In this document: in pieces, positions 49,826-59,297 of the stretch
Layout: every line of letters starts with the position of its first letter
Numbering within the stretch: position 1 is the first letter of the stretch
Source: DATLLN01 sp963809205
GTDB lineage: Bacteria > Actinomycetota > Thermoleophilia > Gaiellales > JAICJC01
NCBI GenBank assembly: GCA_963809205.1
Contig: CAWEIS010000010.1
Location: 124,001-188,000 of the forward strand
DNA length: 64,000 bases
Direction: 5' to 3'
Notes under the pieces: generated by a model
What the model saw: the letters and a program-made list of their open reading frames with translations, nothing else
The model's database searches: none
What the model was told of the DNA's origin: nothing
Translations under genes and position numbers: made by a program

Positions 49826-51484
49826 TCAGAGCGCCTGGATCTGCGCCAGCCGGGCGCTGACGATTGCGCTCGCCCCCGAGCGCGCAGGCGCGTGACCGGT
49901 CACCGCCGCGAGGAATTCATCGCGCTGCAGCGTGTAGAGCCGGCACTCCTCGTTCGCCGCCACCGTCGCCGTGCGGGGCACGTCGTGCAGCAGCGCGATC
50001 TCGCCGAACACATCGCCCCTGCCGAGGGTCGCCAGGTGATGTCCGTCGTGGACAACGTCCACGGTGCCGGCGGCGATCACGTAGACCACGTCGCCGCCAT
50101 CGCCCTGGTGGATGATGGTCTCGCCGGCCACGGCCTCGTGAGGCACGAGCCTGGCCGCCAGCCGCTCCAGCGGCAGCGCCGGCAGGGGCGCGAACATGGC
50201 GACTGACTGCAGCAGCGTGATCCGCTCGGTCGGCACGAGATCGATGCTGTCCACCGCACGCAGCCACGGCCACGCGATGACCAGCGCGATCGGCTGCACA
50301 GCGGCGACGATCGCCAGCGTGACCGCCAGGTCGGTGGCCGCGACCAGCGCCGGCACCGCCACGGCGCCGATGCCGAGGGCTGCGCGCATCGCGCTCTCCA
50401 GCACGCCGAACACGCGGGCCAGGACGTCGTCCGGCGCTGCGCGCTGCAGCAGCGTGAACGTGACGACGTCCACCAGCACCACGCCGGCCCCGATCAGCGT
50501 CGCCACGATCACTGCGACGGCGGGTGAGTGCGTCACCGCCATCACCGCCAGCGGCAGCGCCCAGCAGGCGACGCCCAGCGCGAGGGCGGGCGCGAGCCGG
50601 CGCCGGCCGACGAGCGACGACGCGGCCGCCGCGCAGATCACGGCGCCGACGCCGGTGACCGCCGCCAGCAGCCCGGCGCCGCCCTCGCCGATGTCCAGGC
50701 GCTGGATCGCGATCACGACGACCAGCACCTGGAAGAACGCGCCCCAGACCAGCATCGACGTGGTGTACAGCCCGACCAGCACGCGTACCCCGGGATTGCG
50801 CACCGTCTCGCGGACGCCCTCCAGCGCCTCGTGCAGCGCTCCGCCGCCGCCGTCGGCGCCGCCCTCCGGCTGTGGCTCGTCCGCAGGGCCGCCGGTCCGC
50901 GTGGCCGCCAGCGTGGTCGCGGCGAACAGCACCACGACCGCCGAGAGTGCGGCCGCCGTCCCCGACGTCGCCAGAAGGACGCCGGCGATCACCGGGCCGG
51001 CGAGGCCGCCCAGGCCCTCCAGCAGCGACACCGCGACGTTCGACGCGGTCAGCTGCTCGGGCGAGCGGGCGACGGCGGGCAGCAGCGCCGACTGAACCGG
51101 CCGGTAGGCCGGGATGGCGACCGCGAACGCGAGTGACAGGCCGTACACGGCGTACGTCTCGCCGGCGGCCGCCGCGAACGCGATCGTCCCGGCCACGACC
51201 GTCAGGACGGCGCCGTTGACCACCAGCACGGTCTGCCGACGGAAGCGGTCGCCCAGGCCAGCGGTCAGGGGCGCCGTGAGCGCGGACACGGCGGCGCGCA
51301 CCAGGGCGAGCGTGCCGGCGGCCGCGATGCCGCCCTCCTTGTAGGCGAACACGGCAAGCGCGATCTCGAAGCACTGCTCGCCCGTGATACAGCAGGCCCA
51401 GGCGCTCTGGAGCCAGCCCAGCCGGCGGTTGGCGAATGCCAGCCGGAAGCAGCGCAGCGACTCGCGCAGCCGCCGCCCGAGCAT
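49826..51484 (-). CDS. MFS transporter fused to a C-terminal cyclic nucleotide-binding domain
   Basis: A 552-residue fusion. Residues 1 to about 410 form a 12-helix major facilitator domain (GLGDRFRRQTVLVVNGAVL is the loop 2-3 motif, and AVAIPAYRPVQSALLPAVAR is near helix 4-5). Residues 430-540 form a cNMP-binding domain (MFAPLPALPLERLAARL, GDVFGEIALLHDVPRTATV) with intact Glu and Arg. The transported molecule is unknown. The arrangement suggests a carrier gated or tuned by a cyclic nucleotide. It ends 9 bp from the stop of the single-domain protein on the other strand, and 4 bp separate it from the third cNMP gene upstream. Confidence 0.85.
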   Translation of the reverse strand: MLGRRLRESLRCFRLAFANRRLGWLQSAWACCITGEQCFEIALAVFAYKEGGIAAAGTLALVRAAVSALTAPLTAGLGDRFRRQTVLVVNGAVLTVVAGTIAFAAAAGETYAVYGLSLAFAVAIPAYRPVQSALLPAVARSPEQLTASNVAVSLLEGLGGLAGPVIAGVLLATSGTAAALSAVVVLFAATTLAATRTGGPADEPQPEGGADGGGGALHEALEGVRETVRNPGVRVLVGLYTTSMLVWGAFFQVLVVVIAIQRLDIGEGGAGLLAAVTGVGAVICAAAASSLVGRRRLAPALALGVACWALPLAVMAVTHSPAVAVIVATLIGAGVVLVDVVTFTLLQRAAPDDVLARVFGVLESAMRAALGIGAVAVPALVAATDLAVTLAIVAAVQPIALVIAWPWLRAVDSIDLVPTERITLLQSVAMFAPLPALPLERLAARLVPHEAVAGETIIHQGDGGDVVYVIAAGTVDVVHDGHHLATLGRGDVFGEIALLHDVPRTATVAANEECRLYTLQRDEFLAAVTGHAPARSGASAIVSARLAQIQAL

Positions 51485-51488
51485 GGCC

Positions 51489-51932
51489 TCAGGAGGTCGG
51501 CGATGACTGGGTCGCGCGCAGCCGGGCGGCCAGCGTCTCGAGCATCTTCACCGCGATGGCGGGCTCCGACCGCAGCATCTTGCGGAAGGCCGAGCGCGGA
51601 ATCAGCATCACCTCGACCTCGGTCGTGGCCTCGACCGTGGCCGTCCTCGGGGCGCCGTCCAGCAGCGCCATCTCGCCGAAGAAGTCGCCCGGCCCGAGCG
51701 GAACGTTGCGTCGGCCGGTGCGGCGGACGACGGCGCTTCCGGTGATGATCACGAAGAACGCGTCGCCCGAATCGCCCTTGGTGACGATCGAGGTCAGCGG
51801 CGGCAGCCTGCGGGCCACGCCCAGCCCTGCGATCTTGCCCAGCTGCCGCTTCGACAGCCCGTCGAACAGCGGCAGGTCGGCGAGCACCACCGCCCATTCC
51901 TTCCCCATCGTCCTGGCTGCTCCGCGTGCCAC
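51489..51932 (-). CDS. Stand-alone cyclic nucleotide-binding domain protein
   Basis: A 147-residue protein with one cNMP-binding domain (LPLFDGLSKRQLGKIAGLG, GDFFGEMALLDGAPRTATV) and no effector domain. GTG 51932 is chosen because GAGGAGG lies 5 nt upstream; ATG 51908 would give a shorter protein with no ribosome site. It is 4 bp upstream of the MFS-cNMP fusion gene on the same strand, so the two are one operon and may interact. The Arg and Glu of the phosphate cassette are both kept, so ligand binding is possible. Confidence 0.82.
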   Translation of the reverse strand: MARGAARTMGKEWAVVLADLPLFDGLSKRQLGKIAGLGVARRLPPLTSIVTKGDSGDAFFVIITGSAVVRRTGRRNVPLGPGDFFGEMALLDGAPRTATVEATTEVEVMLIPRSAFRKMLRSEPAIAVKMLETLAARLRATQSSPTS

Positions 51933-51967
51933 TGGGTCCTCCTCGATTGCTGGCGTGGCCGCCGAGT

Positions 51968-52495
51968 CTACTGAGGCGACACGGCCGCGGCAACGAGACC
52001 GCCCCGCTGGAGGCGCATGCTGCGCCGCCGGCCGTGGACGAAGCCGACCGACTCGTAGGCCCGCACGGCCGCCGCGTTCTGTGGATCGACCTCGAGCCGG
52101 ATCTCCTCGAGGCCGAGCTGATCGAACCCGTACCTGCAGACCAGCCACGTCGCCTCGGTGCCCATGCCCAGGCCGCGGAACCGGCGGTCGCCGATCATGA
52201 TCGAGAACCGCGCCGTGCGGCTACCCGGGCCGGGAGCCAGCCGCGAGTCGCCGATCGACGCGCCGCCCTCGCGCTCCCGCAGGCCGAAGACGATCCGCCG
52301 GGGATCGGCCAGCATCGTCCGGCCCCATTCGCGCAGCGCCGCCTCCGTCTGGGGCTGCCTGGGATGGTCGCCTGGCGCGTACAGGTAGCGGGTGGTCTCG
52401 GGGTCGTTCATCCACCGCTCCCAGGCCGGCGCGTCCTCGACGGTCAGCGGCGCGAGGCAGACCAGCTCGCCGCACAGTGGCTCGCGGATGGTCAC
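51968..52495 (-). CDS. GNAT-family N-acetyltransferase, RimJ/RimL-like
   Basis: A 175-residue acetyltransferase. It has the Acetyltransf_3 pattern: VCLAPLTVEDAPAWERWMND at the start, IGDRRFRGLGMGTEATWLV containing the acetyl-CoA-binding R/Q-x-x-G-x-G/A loop, and LEVDPQNAAAVRAYESVGF at the end. It acetylates a protein N-terminus or small amine. GTG 52495 is the start. It sits between the cNMP genes and pckA on the same strand, 39 bp after the pckA stop, with no sign of a shared role. Confidence 0.82.
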   Translation of the reverse strand: MTIREPLCGELVCLAPLTVEDAPAWERWMNDPETTRYLYAPGDHPRQPQTEAALREWGRTMLADPRRIVFGLREREGGASIGDSRLAPGPGSRTARFSIMIGDRRFRGLGMGTEATWLVCRYGFDQLGLEEIRLEVDPQNAAAVRAYESVGFVHGRRRSMRLQRGGLVAAAVSPQ

Positions 52496-52534
52496 GCGGG
52501 TTGCCCCTCGGTCGGCGCTCGGCAGCGCCCGGCG

Positions 52535-54088
52535 CTAGCTGACGCTGGCGACGATCTCCGCCGAAAGGCTCGGGAACTGTGCAAGGAACTCTGACCGCTC
52601 GGCCTTCAGCCTGCGCCACGCGCTCGCCGTACTCGTCGGCCCGCGGCCGGTCGCCTCGTACAGCCGCCGCGGCTGCAGCAGGTCGAGGTCGGACTCGTCG
52701 ATGCCGGGCACGCTGCGCGCGACCTGGTAGCCGAAGTCGGGATCGGTCTCCCACTCGATGGTGCCCTCGGCGATGCCCTTGACGATCGCGGAGGAGTGGG
52801 GGATCAGCACCTTCTTCGAGCGCTCGTCCGTGCCGCCGACGCGCCCGGTGTTCATGATGTAGACCTCGATCGGGTTCGTCTCCAGCAGCTCCAGGAAGCG
52901 GTTCCCCTGCTGGTCGTGGTGCATCGGGAAGAACGGGTTCGTGCCGGGGACGCGCAGGAACTTGCCCTCCTCGTCCTTGCCGCCGGCCGCCGTGCCCGTG
53001 GTCTCGCCGAGCATGAAGAACGCCGCAGCCTGCGGGCCCTCGAGCCGGGCGACCGCCGGGATCACGTTCTCGTTGCGGTTCAGGATCAGCAGGAAGTGCG
53101 GCCTGCTCGAGCTTCGACGCGTCGGCCGCCTCGATCTCGGAGAACGAGAAGACGGCGCGGCCGTTCTTGGTGTAGCTCTCGTCGAAGAAGTCGACGTGGC
53201 CGCCCTCGTTCTGGCTGACGTTCTCCAGGTACGCGCTCGGCTTGGTGACCGCGCCGTAGATCGTCGGCTCGTCCTCCGGGCTGAGCGCGTAGGTCTTGGC
53301 GAAGCAGCCGGCCTCGGTCGCGCTCACCGTGCCGTCGGGCCACCAGGCGACGAAGTCGTCCTGCACGGGCAGCGACCCGTTCTGGCGCGTGAACGTGGTC
53401 GTCGTCTTGCCGGTGCCCGACAGGCCGACGATCAGGCCGACCCGGTCGCCGCTCGGCGTCGGGATCACCTTGCAGCCGGCGTGCAGCGCCAGCCCGCCGC
53501 GGTCCTGGACGAGCTTGTTCCACATCCGCAGCCCGCCCTTCTTCGACTCGCCGAAGTAGTCGGAGTTGAAGACGCGGGTGACGTTGAGATCGAGGTTGAC
53601 CGCGATCAGGCGGTCGTCGGGGTAGCTCGGCCACCGGCAGGTTGGGCGTGTAGATGACGACCAGCTCGGGATCGAAGCCGTCGGTGTCGTCGTGCGCGTC
53701 GTGGAAGTACAGGACGTCCTGCATGCCGGCGATGTTGACGTTGGAGGCCTCGATGTAGAGGCGCGCCGGGACGCGCCGGTCGGGCGCGTTGCCGATGTAC
53801 CCGTCGACGACGATCATCTCCTGCTCGGCGATGTAGGCGTCCTGGGCCGCCGAGACGCGCTCCCACTCGTCGCGGTCGATGGCCTGGTGCGGCTCGGCCG
53901 GACGGGTCGTCGGCGACGATGAACGTGCTGGCCTTCGAGCGCGCGAGAACCTGTGTCTGGACGTTGGGGGCGCCGTAGTCGGTGCTCCGGCTGTTGGGCA
54001 TCTGGTGCGTCCGGTCGAGCAGCTCTTGCTGCGACAGGTTCCGATGAACGTGCCGTGCCGCCGGCAACGCAAAGGCCATCTTCGCCAA
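52535..54088 (-). CDS. pckA: Phosphoenolpyruvate carboxykinase, ATP-dependent; three one-base frameshifts
   Basis: ATP-type PEPCK (about 517 residues) making PEP from oxaloacetate. Segments in order: HVHRNLSQQELLDRTHQMPN, QEMIVVDGYIGNAPDRRVPA, VVIYTPNLPVA, the P-loop GLSGTGKTTTTF, DDFVAWWPDGTVSATEAGCF, FFMLGETTGTAAG and VYIMNTGRVGG. They lie in three frames. Breaks near 53901-53907, 53621-53633 and 53098-53105 are each repaired by removing one base (giving DDRPAEPHQA, PVASYPDDRLIAV and KLEQPHFLLILNRN). All active-site motifs survive, so the gene is probably intact in the organism. TTG 54088 has GGAGG at 4 nt; ATG 54079 is an alternative. Confidence 0.85.
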
Positions 54089-54144
54089 GGTTCCTCCCGG
54101 GAATGGTGATAGCACGGCCATACCCCTCAACCGCGCCCTGATCC

Positions 54145-54172
54145 AGGATACCCCAAGTACTGTCGCAAGCAA
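54145..54172 (-). promoter_or_regulatory. Promoter of pckA
   Basis: On the minus strand TTGCTT (54167-54172), a 16-nt spacer and TATCCT (54145-54150) form a good sigma-A-type promoter. The leader would be about 50 nt. The same 151-bp gap drives sdhA in the other direction; TACGCT near 54196 is a weaker candidate -10 there. Confidence 0.55.
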
Positions 54173-54239
54173 CGCGACCCGACGGCCCGGCTTGGTACGC
54201 TGACGGCTGCTGGGACCACCCCTGTTTCCGGAGGCGTTG

Positions 54240-55923
54240 ATGGTTCGACACGACGTGGTGGTGGTGGGCGCAGGCCTCGCCGGGATGCGCGCCGCCATCG
54301 AGGCATCGCGGTACGGCGCCGACGTCGGAGTCGTGTCCAAGCTGCATCCCACGCGGAGCCACTCCGGGGCGGCCGAGGGCGGCATCAACGCGGCGCTCGG
54401 CAACGCGGGCGAGGACGACCCCGACAAGCACGCCTTCTTCACCGTCAAGGGCTCGGACTACCTGGGCGACCAGGACGCGATCCAGGTGATGTGCGAGGAG
54501 GGGCCAGGAGACATCTACGAGCTGGAGCACATGGGCGCCGTCTTCAGCCGCACCGAGGACGGCAAGATCGCCCAGCGCCCGTTCGGCGCCGGCGGCGCGC
54601 CGCGCACGTGCTACGCGGCCGACATCACCGGCCACGTCCTGCTGCACGTGCTCTACGAGCAACTGGTGAAGAGCGGCGTCACCGTCTACGAGGAGTGGTT
54701 CGCGCTCGACCTGGTGCTCGACGGCGACCGCTGCGTCGGCGTGACGGCATGGGATCTCGTGCATGGAGGCGTGCAGGGCGTCGAGGGCCGGGCCGTGATC
54801 CTGGCCACCGGCGGTCTCGGGCCGCATGTACCGCGGCACCACCAACGCCTACGCCTGCACGGGCGACGGCATGTCGATGGCCTGGCGGGCCGGCGTGCCG
54901 CTGAAGGACATGGAGTTCATGCAGTTCCACCCGACGACGCTGCGCTCGAACGGCGTCCTGATCACCGAGGGCTGCCGCGGCGAGGGCGGGTACCTGCGCA
55001 ACGCCGAGGGCGACCGGTTCATGTTCAACTACGCGCCGAACGCGGGCGAGCTCGCCTCGCGCGACGTCGTCTCACGGGCGGAGCAGACCGAGATCGACGA
55101 GGGCCGCGGCGTCGACGGCTGCGTGCTGCTCGACCTCACGCACCTCGGCGCGAAGCGGATCAATGAGCGCCTGCACGGGTCGCGCGAGCTGGCGATGGAC
55201 TATGCCGGCGTCGACCCGATCGACGAGCCGATCCCGGTGCGGCCCGGCTCCCACTACCACATGGGCGGCGTCGACACGGACATGTTCGGGCGCACCCTGG
55301 TGCCCGGCCTCTACGCCGCCGGCGAGGCCGCCTGCGTCTCGGTGCACGGCGCGAACCGGCTGGGCGGCAACTCCCTGCTCGAGACCGTGGTGTTCGGCCG
55401 CCGGTCCGGCGCCTCCGCCGCACAGGACGTGCGCTCGAACGGCAGCGGCGGCGTCTACCCGCCGGCGGCGGTGCGCGCCACGGAGCGCAAGCTGAAGGCG
55501 ATGGTCGACCAGAGCACCGGCGAGCGCCCGCACGTGATCCGCCAGGAGCTGGCCGACACGATGTACGAGAACGTCGGCATCTTCCGCACCGAGGAGAAGC
55601 TCGAGGAGGCCAAGGTCAAGATCGGCGAGATGCGCGAGCGCTACGACCGCGGCGTGCTGGTGCACGACAAGGGCCGGTCGTTCAACACCGACCTGATCCA
55701 GGCGCTGGAGCTGGGATCGATGCTGGAGATGGCCGACTGCCTGGTCACCGGCGCGATCGCCCGCACCGAGAGCCGCGGCGCCCACAGCCGGCTCGACTTC
55801 CCCGAGCGGGACGACGAGAACTGGCTGCGCCATACGATCGCCCACTACGACGACGGCCAGGTGCGTCTCGACTACAAGGACGTCACCATCACCGAGCACC
55901 AGCCCACCGTCCGCAGCTACTAA
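54240..55923 (+). CDS. sdhA: Succinate dehydrogenase/fumarate reductase flavoprotein subunit; one-base frameshift
   Basis: A flavoprotein of about 561 residues oxidising succinate. It has the FAD loop VVVVGAGLAGMRAAIEA, the covalent-FAD histidine region HPTRSHSGAAEGG, and FMQFHPTTL, HYHMGGVDTD and the catalytic Arg region HGANRLGGNSLLE. The break at 54819-54825 (CTCGGGCCGC) is repaired by removing one base, giving ATGGLGRMYRGTTNAYACTG. GGAGG (54230-54234) precedes ATG 54240 by 5 nt. It is the first gene of sdhA-sdhB-CCG subunit. No cytochrome b or SdhC/SdhD gene is present. The long helical tail (EEAKVKIGEMRERYDRGVL) is normal. Confidence 0.88.
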
Positions 55924-55942
55924 GTCCACTTCCGAGGAGCCC

Positions 55943-56932
55943 ATGCAAGTCACCCTCAAGATCCAGCGGTACAACCCGGAGACGGAGAGCGGCGGCCTGG
56001 AGACGTACACGGTCGACGCTGCCGAGGAGGCGACGCTGCTCGACGTCCTGGACGTGATCAAGGACGAGGTCGACGGCTCGCTCAGCTACCGCAAGTCGTG
56101 CCGGATGGCCGTCTGCGGCTCCTGCGGCATGCGGATGGACGGCGGCGCGGTGCTGGCCTGCAAGACGCCGGTCAAGCCGCTGGTCGACGAGGGCCACGTC
56201 CCGGTCATCTCGCCGATGGGCAACCTGCCGGTGATCAAGGACCTGGTCGTGGACATGGACCCGTTCTGGGAGAAGTTCCGCGCGATCAAGCCCTACCTCG
56301 ACGACACCGACTCCGATCCTCCCGTCAAGGAGTGGCGCGTCCAGCAGGAGGAGCTCGACAAGATCATGAAGGAGGCGCTGTGCATCCAGTGCGGGTGCTG
56401 CGTCTCCGAGTGCAACTCGATGGAGGCCGACCCGGACTTCCTGGGCCCGGCGGCGCTGGCGAAGGCGGCGCGGTTCGTCTACGACGTCCGCGACCGGGGT
56501 GGCAGGAGCCGGCTGGAGCTGGTCAACGGCAAACACGGCGTGTGGGACTGCACGCGCTGCTACTTCTGCCAGGAGCGCTGCCCCAAGGGCGTCGATCCGC
56601 GTGACGCGATCGCCAAGGTCGGCGCCCGGATCTACCAGGAGGGCATGCACGGCGACCGCGGCGCGCGCCACGCGAAGGTGTTCGTCAAGTCGACGTACAA
56701 GACGGGCTACCTGCTGGAGACGAACCTGGTGCCGGAGACGGTCGGCCTCGTGGCCGCGATCAAGGACATCCCGTTCGCGATGAAGCTGGTGCGCGCCGGC
56801 AAGGTGCCGAACCCGCTGAAGCCGCACAAGGCGAAGAAGCTCGACGAGGTGAACAAGCTGAACAAGCTCGTCGGGGATCAGGAGAAGGACGAGCTCAGGC
56901 GGGCGTCCGCGGGCCCCGCGAGAGGCGACTAA
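55943..56932 (+). CDS. sdhB: Succinate dehydrogenase/fumarate reductase iron-sulfur subunit with long C-terminal extension
   Basis: A 329-residue electron-transfer subunit. The [2Fe-2S] ligands are in SCRMAVCGSCGMRMDG plus a later Cys (LACKTPV). The [4Fe-4S] set is CIQCGCCVSEC and the third cluster CTRCYFCQERCPKGVD. Typical SdhB proteins are 230-260 residues; the extra 70 C-terminal residues are basic and helical (KPHKAKKLDEVNKLNKL). Such extensions occur in type E complexes, where SdhB docks on a CCG-domain subunit instead of a membrane cytochrome. GAGGAG precedes ATG 55943. The third subunit follows 10 bp after its stop. Confidence 0.9.
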   Translation: MQVTLKIQRYNPETESGGLETYTVDAAEEATLLDVLDVIKDEVDGSLSYRKSCRMAVCGSCGMRMDGGAVLACKTPVKPLVDEGHVPVISPMGNLPVIKDLVVDMDPFWEKFRAIKPYLDDTDSDPPVKEWRVQQEELDKIMKEALCIQCGCCVSECNSMEADPDFLGPAALAKAARFVYDVRDRGGRSRLELVNGKHGVWDCTRCYFCQERCPKGVDPRDAIAKVGARIYQEGMHGDRGARHAKVFVKSTYKTGYLLETNLVPETVGLVAAIKDIPFAMKLVRAGKVPNPLKPHKAKKLDEVNKLNKLVGDQEKDELRRASAGPARGD

Positions 56933-56942
56933 AGGACGGACG

Positions 56943-57836
56943 TTGAAGAGCAGCTATGCCTACTACCCGGGCTGTCTGGCCAGCCTGTCACAGAAGGAGC
57001 TCGACACCTCGACCCGCGCGATCGCCGAGCGGCTGGGGTTCGAGCTGGTCGACATCCCCGGCTTCACGTGCTGCGGCGCCGGCGACGTGCACGAGGCGCG
57101 CCCCGAGTACTACCTCCACCTGAACGCGCGGATCCTGGGCCAAGCCGAGCAGCTCGGCCAGGACACGTTGATGACCATCTGCAACGTCTGCACGCTGAAC
57201 CTGCGGCAGGCCGACCGCAAGCTCAAGGACGACCCGGAGCTGCTGGCCCGGGTCAACGACAACCTGCGCGAGGTCGGCGCTGCGACCTACTCGGGCGGCG
57301 TCGAGGTGCGCCACCTGCTGTGGGAGATCGCCGAGGGCGAGGGCTACGAGCGGCTCAAGCAGGTCGCGTCGAAGCCGCTCACCGGCCTGCGGGTCGCGCC
57401 GTTCTACGGCTGCCAGATCCTGCGGCCGTCCAAGCTGCTCGGGTTCGAGGATCCCGACCGGCCGGAGTCGCTTGAGCGGATCATCGAGGCGTGCGGCGCG
57501 GAGCCGGTGGACTACCCGTCCAAGATCCGCTGCTGCGGGTTCCCGATCGTGCTGGCCCGCGAGGAGGTCGCGCTGGGCGAGCTGATCCAGCCGCTGGCGG
57601 AGGCGAAGGAGGCGGGGGCCGACGCGATCGTCACGCCGTGTCCGCTCTGCCACCTGTCGCTCGATGCCTGGCAGGGCAAGGCGTCGCGCGAAGCCGACCT
57701 GGAGTTCGACCTGCCGATCCTCCATCTGGCGCAGCTGGTCGGCGCGGCGGCCGGGTTGTCCTACGACGAGCTCCTGTTCAAGCGGCACGTGGTCAAGGTG
57801 GATCCCGTGGTCCACAAGATCTACGCCGAGCACTGA
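56943..57836 (+). CDS. sdhE: CCG-domain (HdrB-like) subunit of a type E succinate dehydrogenase
   Basis: A 297-residue protein with two cysteine-rich CCG domains: YYPGCLAS with GFTCCGAGDVHEA and ICNVC, then FYGCQILRP with IRCCGFPIVLA and TPCPLCHL. These bind non-cubane [4Fe-4S] clusters in heterodisulfide reductase B. In archaeal and some bacterial complexes (type E SQR, methylmenaquinol:fumarate reductase MfrABE) this subunit replaces the haem-bearing membrane anchor. No transmembrane helix is seen, so membrane contact is presumably amphipathic. TTG 56943 follows an AAGGACGG ribosome site. The symbol sdhE here means the CCG subunit, not the flavinylation factor. Confidence 0.85.
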   Translation: MKSSYAYYPGCLASLSQKELDTSTRAIAERLGFELVDIPGFTCCGAGDVHEARPEYYLHLNARILGQAEQLGQDTLMTICNVCTLNLRQADRKLKDDPELLARVNDNLREVGAATYSGGVEVRHLLWEIAEGEGYERLKQVASKPLTGLRVAPFYGCQILRPSKLLGFEDPDRPESLERIIEACGAEPVDYPSKIRCCGFPIVLAREEVALGELIQPLAEAKEAGADAIVTPCPLCHLSLDAWQGKASREADLEFDLPILHLAQLVGAAAGLSYDELLFKRHVVKVDPVVHKIYAEH

Positions 57837-57846
57837 TCCGAGCCGG

Positions 57847-59247
57847 GTGGCTCCGAGCTACGCAGCACTCCTGCGCCCGCCGTACCGGGCGCTGCTGATC
57901 ACCGCCCTCGGGGCGACCTTCCTCGGAGCCGTGGACGCGTTGATGGTGGTGACGGCGCTGCCGACCGCCGCGCAGGAGATCGGCGGCGTCGACCGGATCG
58001 CGCTCGCCGTCGGCGCCTCGATGGTGACGATCGTGATGACCCTGCCGGTCGCCGGCAGCGTGATCGACCGCTACGGCGTTGCCCGGTCGTTCGGCATCGC
58101 ATGCGTGCTGTTCGTGGTGGCCAACGTGCTCGGCGGCCTGGCCGGCAGCATGGAGATGGTCGCCGTGGCGCGGGCGATCCTCGGGCTGGGCGCGGGGTTC
58201 ATGTTCGCCGTGCCGCTCGGACTGTTCGCGCTGTACGTGCCGGACGACCTGCGCCCGCGCGCGTTCGGCCTGAATGCCGCGATGTGGGGCGTCGCGGCGA
58301 TCATCGGGCCGGCGCTGGGCGCCGCCCTGACGGGCACGCTCGGCTGGCGCTGGGTGTTCTGGATCAACCTGCCGATGATCGCGGCGATCGCCTGGTCGGC
58401 CCGGCTGGCGATGAGCGGGCACCCCGAGCGCCCCGCCAAGCCGGAGCACCAGCCGCTGAACCTGATCGGCCCGGTGCTGCTCGGCCTGTCGGTGGCGCCG
58501 CTGCTCGCCTCCGAGCACTGGATCGCGCCGCTGGCGATCGTGCCCGCGGTGCTGTTCTTCTTCCACGAGCGCCGCACACCGTCGCCGGTGTTCACACACC
58601 GCCGGATCTCGCTGGCCGCGAACGTCGCGGCGTTCGCCGCGGGCGCCGCCTTCCTGGGCGCCGAGGTGTACCTGCCGGTGCAGCTCCAGGTCGGGCTGGG
58701 CGAGCCGATCTGGGTGGTCGGCGCGGCGCTGGTGCTGGCGACGATCGGCTGGACGACCGGGTCGATGAGCGCCGCCCGGCTGGGCGTCGGCTTCGGCGAG
58801 CAGATCTTCTGGGGGACGACGATCGTCTTCGCCGGGACGCTGGTGATGGCTGTGCCGACCGGTGGGCCGGTGCTGCCGATCCTCGCTTACGGCGTCGCCG
58901 GGCTGGGCATGGGCGTCGCCTCACCGGCGCTGTTCACGGCCGTCCTGGCCGACAAGCGGGAGGGCCGCGAGGGACAGGCGACCTCGTCGATCCCGCTGGC
59001 CCGCCAGGCCGGCGCCGGGGTGGGCACGGCGATCGCCGGCCTGGTGTTCGAGTCCTCGCTCTCGGAGTCGACGATCCGCGCAGCGGAGAAGGCCGGCGCG
59101 CACGTGCCGGCGGTCATCCCCGGTGCGCGGCACACGTACGTGGCGGCCGCCGCGCTGGGCGCGATCGGCGTGATCGCCAGCCGCTGGCTGCGCGACGAGC
59201 GCGAGCCGGCCACCGCCGAGCAGCAGCACGAGATGGCGGCGGGCTGA
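57847..59247 (+). CDS. MFS transporter, DHA2-like drug exporter
   Basis: A 466-residue membrane protein with 12-14 predicted helices. Motif A appears as PVAGSVIDRYGVARSFGI, and motif C as WGVAAIIGPALGAALTGTLG after helix 4. The DHA2-like N-terminus LGAVDALMVVTALPTAAQEI is clear. It probably exports small hydrophobic compounds by proton antiport. GTG 57847 lies 10 bp after the sdhE stop, so it may be read from the same message, although the functions are unrelated. The C-terminus is a short acidic cytoplasmic tail. Confidence 0.82.
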   Translation: MAPSYAALLRPPYRALLITALGATFLGAVDALMVVTALPTAAQEIGGVDRIALAVGASMVTIVMTLPVAGSVIDRYGVARSFGIACVLFVVANVLGGLAGSMEMVAVARAILGLGAGFMFAVPLGLFALYVPDDLRPRAFGLNAAMWGVAAIIGPALGAALTGTLGWRWVFWINLPMIAAIAWSARLAMSGHPERPAKPEHQPLNLIGPVLLGLSVAPLLASEHWIAPLAIVPAVLFFFHERRTPSPVFTHRRISLAANVAAFAAGAAFLGAEVYLPVQLQVGLGEPIWVVGAALVLATIGWTTGSMSAARLGVGFGEQIFWGTTIVFAGTLVMAVPTGGPVLPILAYGVAGLGMGVASPALFTAVLADKREGREGQATSSIPLARQAGAGVGTAIAGLVFESSLSESTIRAAEKAGAHVPAVIPGARHTYVAAAALGAIGVIASRWLRDEREPATAEQQHEMAAG

Positions 59248-59285
59248 GCGCCTACGGCACACCCATCGGCTCCTGACCCCTCTGG

Positions 59286-59291
59286 CACAAT
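59286..59291 (+). promoter_or_regulatory. -10 element CACAAT before the recQ-like gene
   Basis: CACAAT lies exactly 6 nt before GTG 59298; no ribosome site is present. It matches four of six consensus bases. Confidence 0.35.
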
Positions 59292-59297
59292 GGTCCC

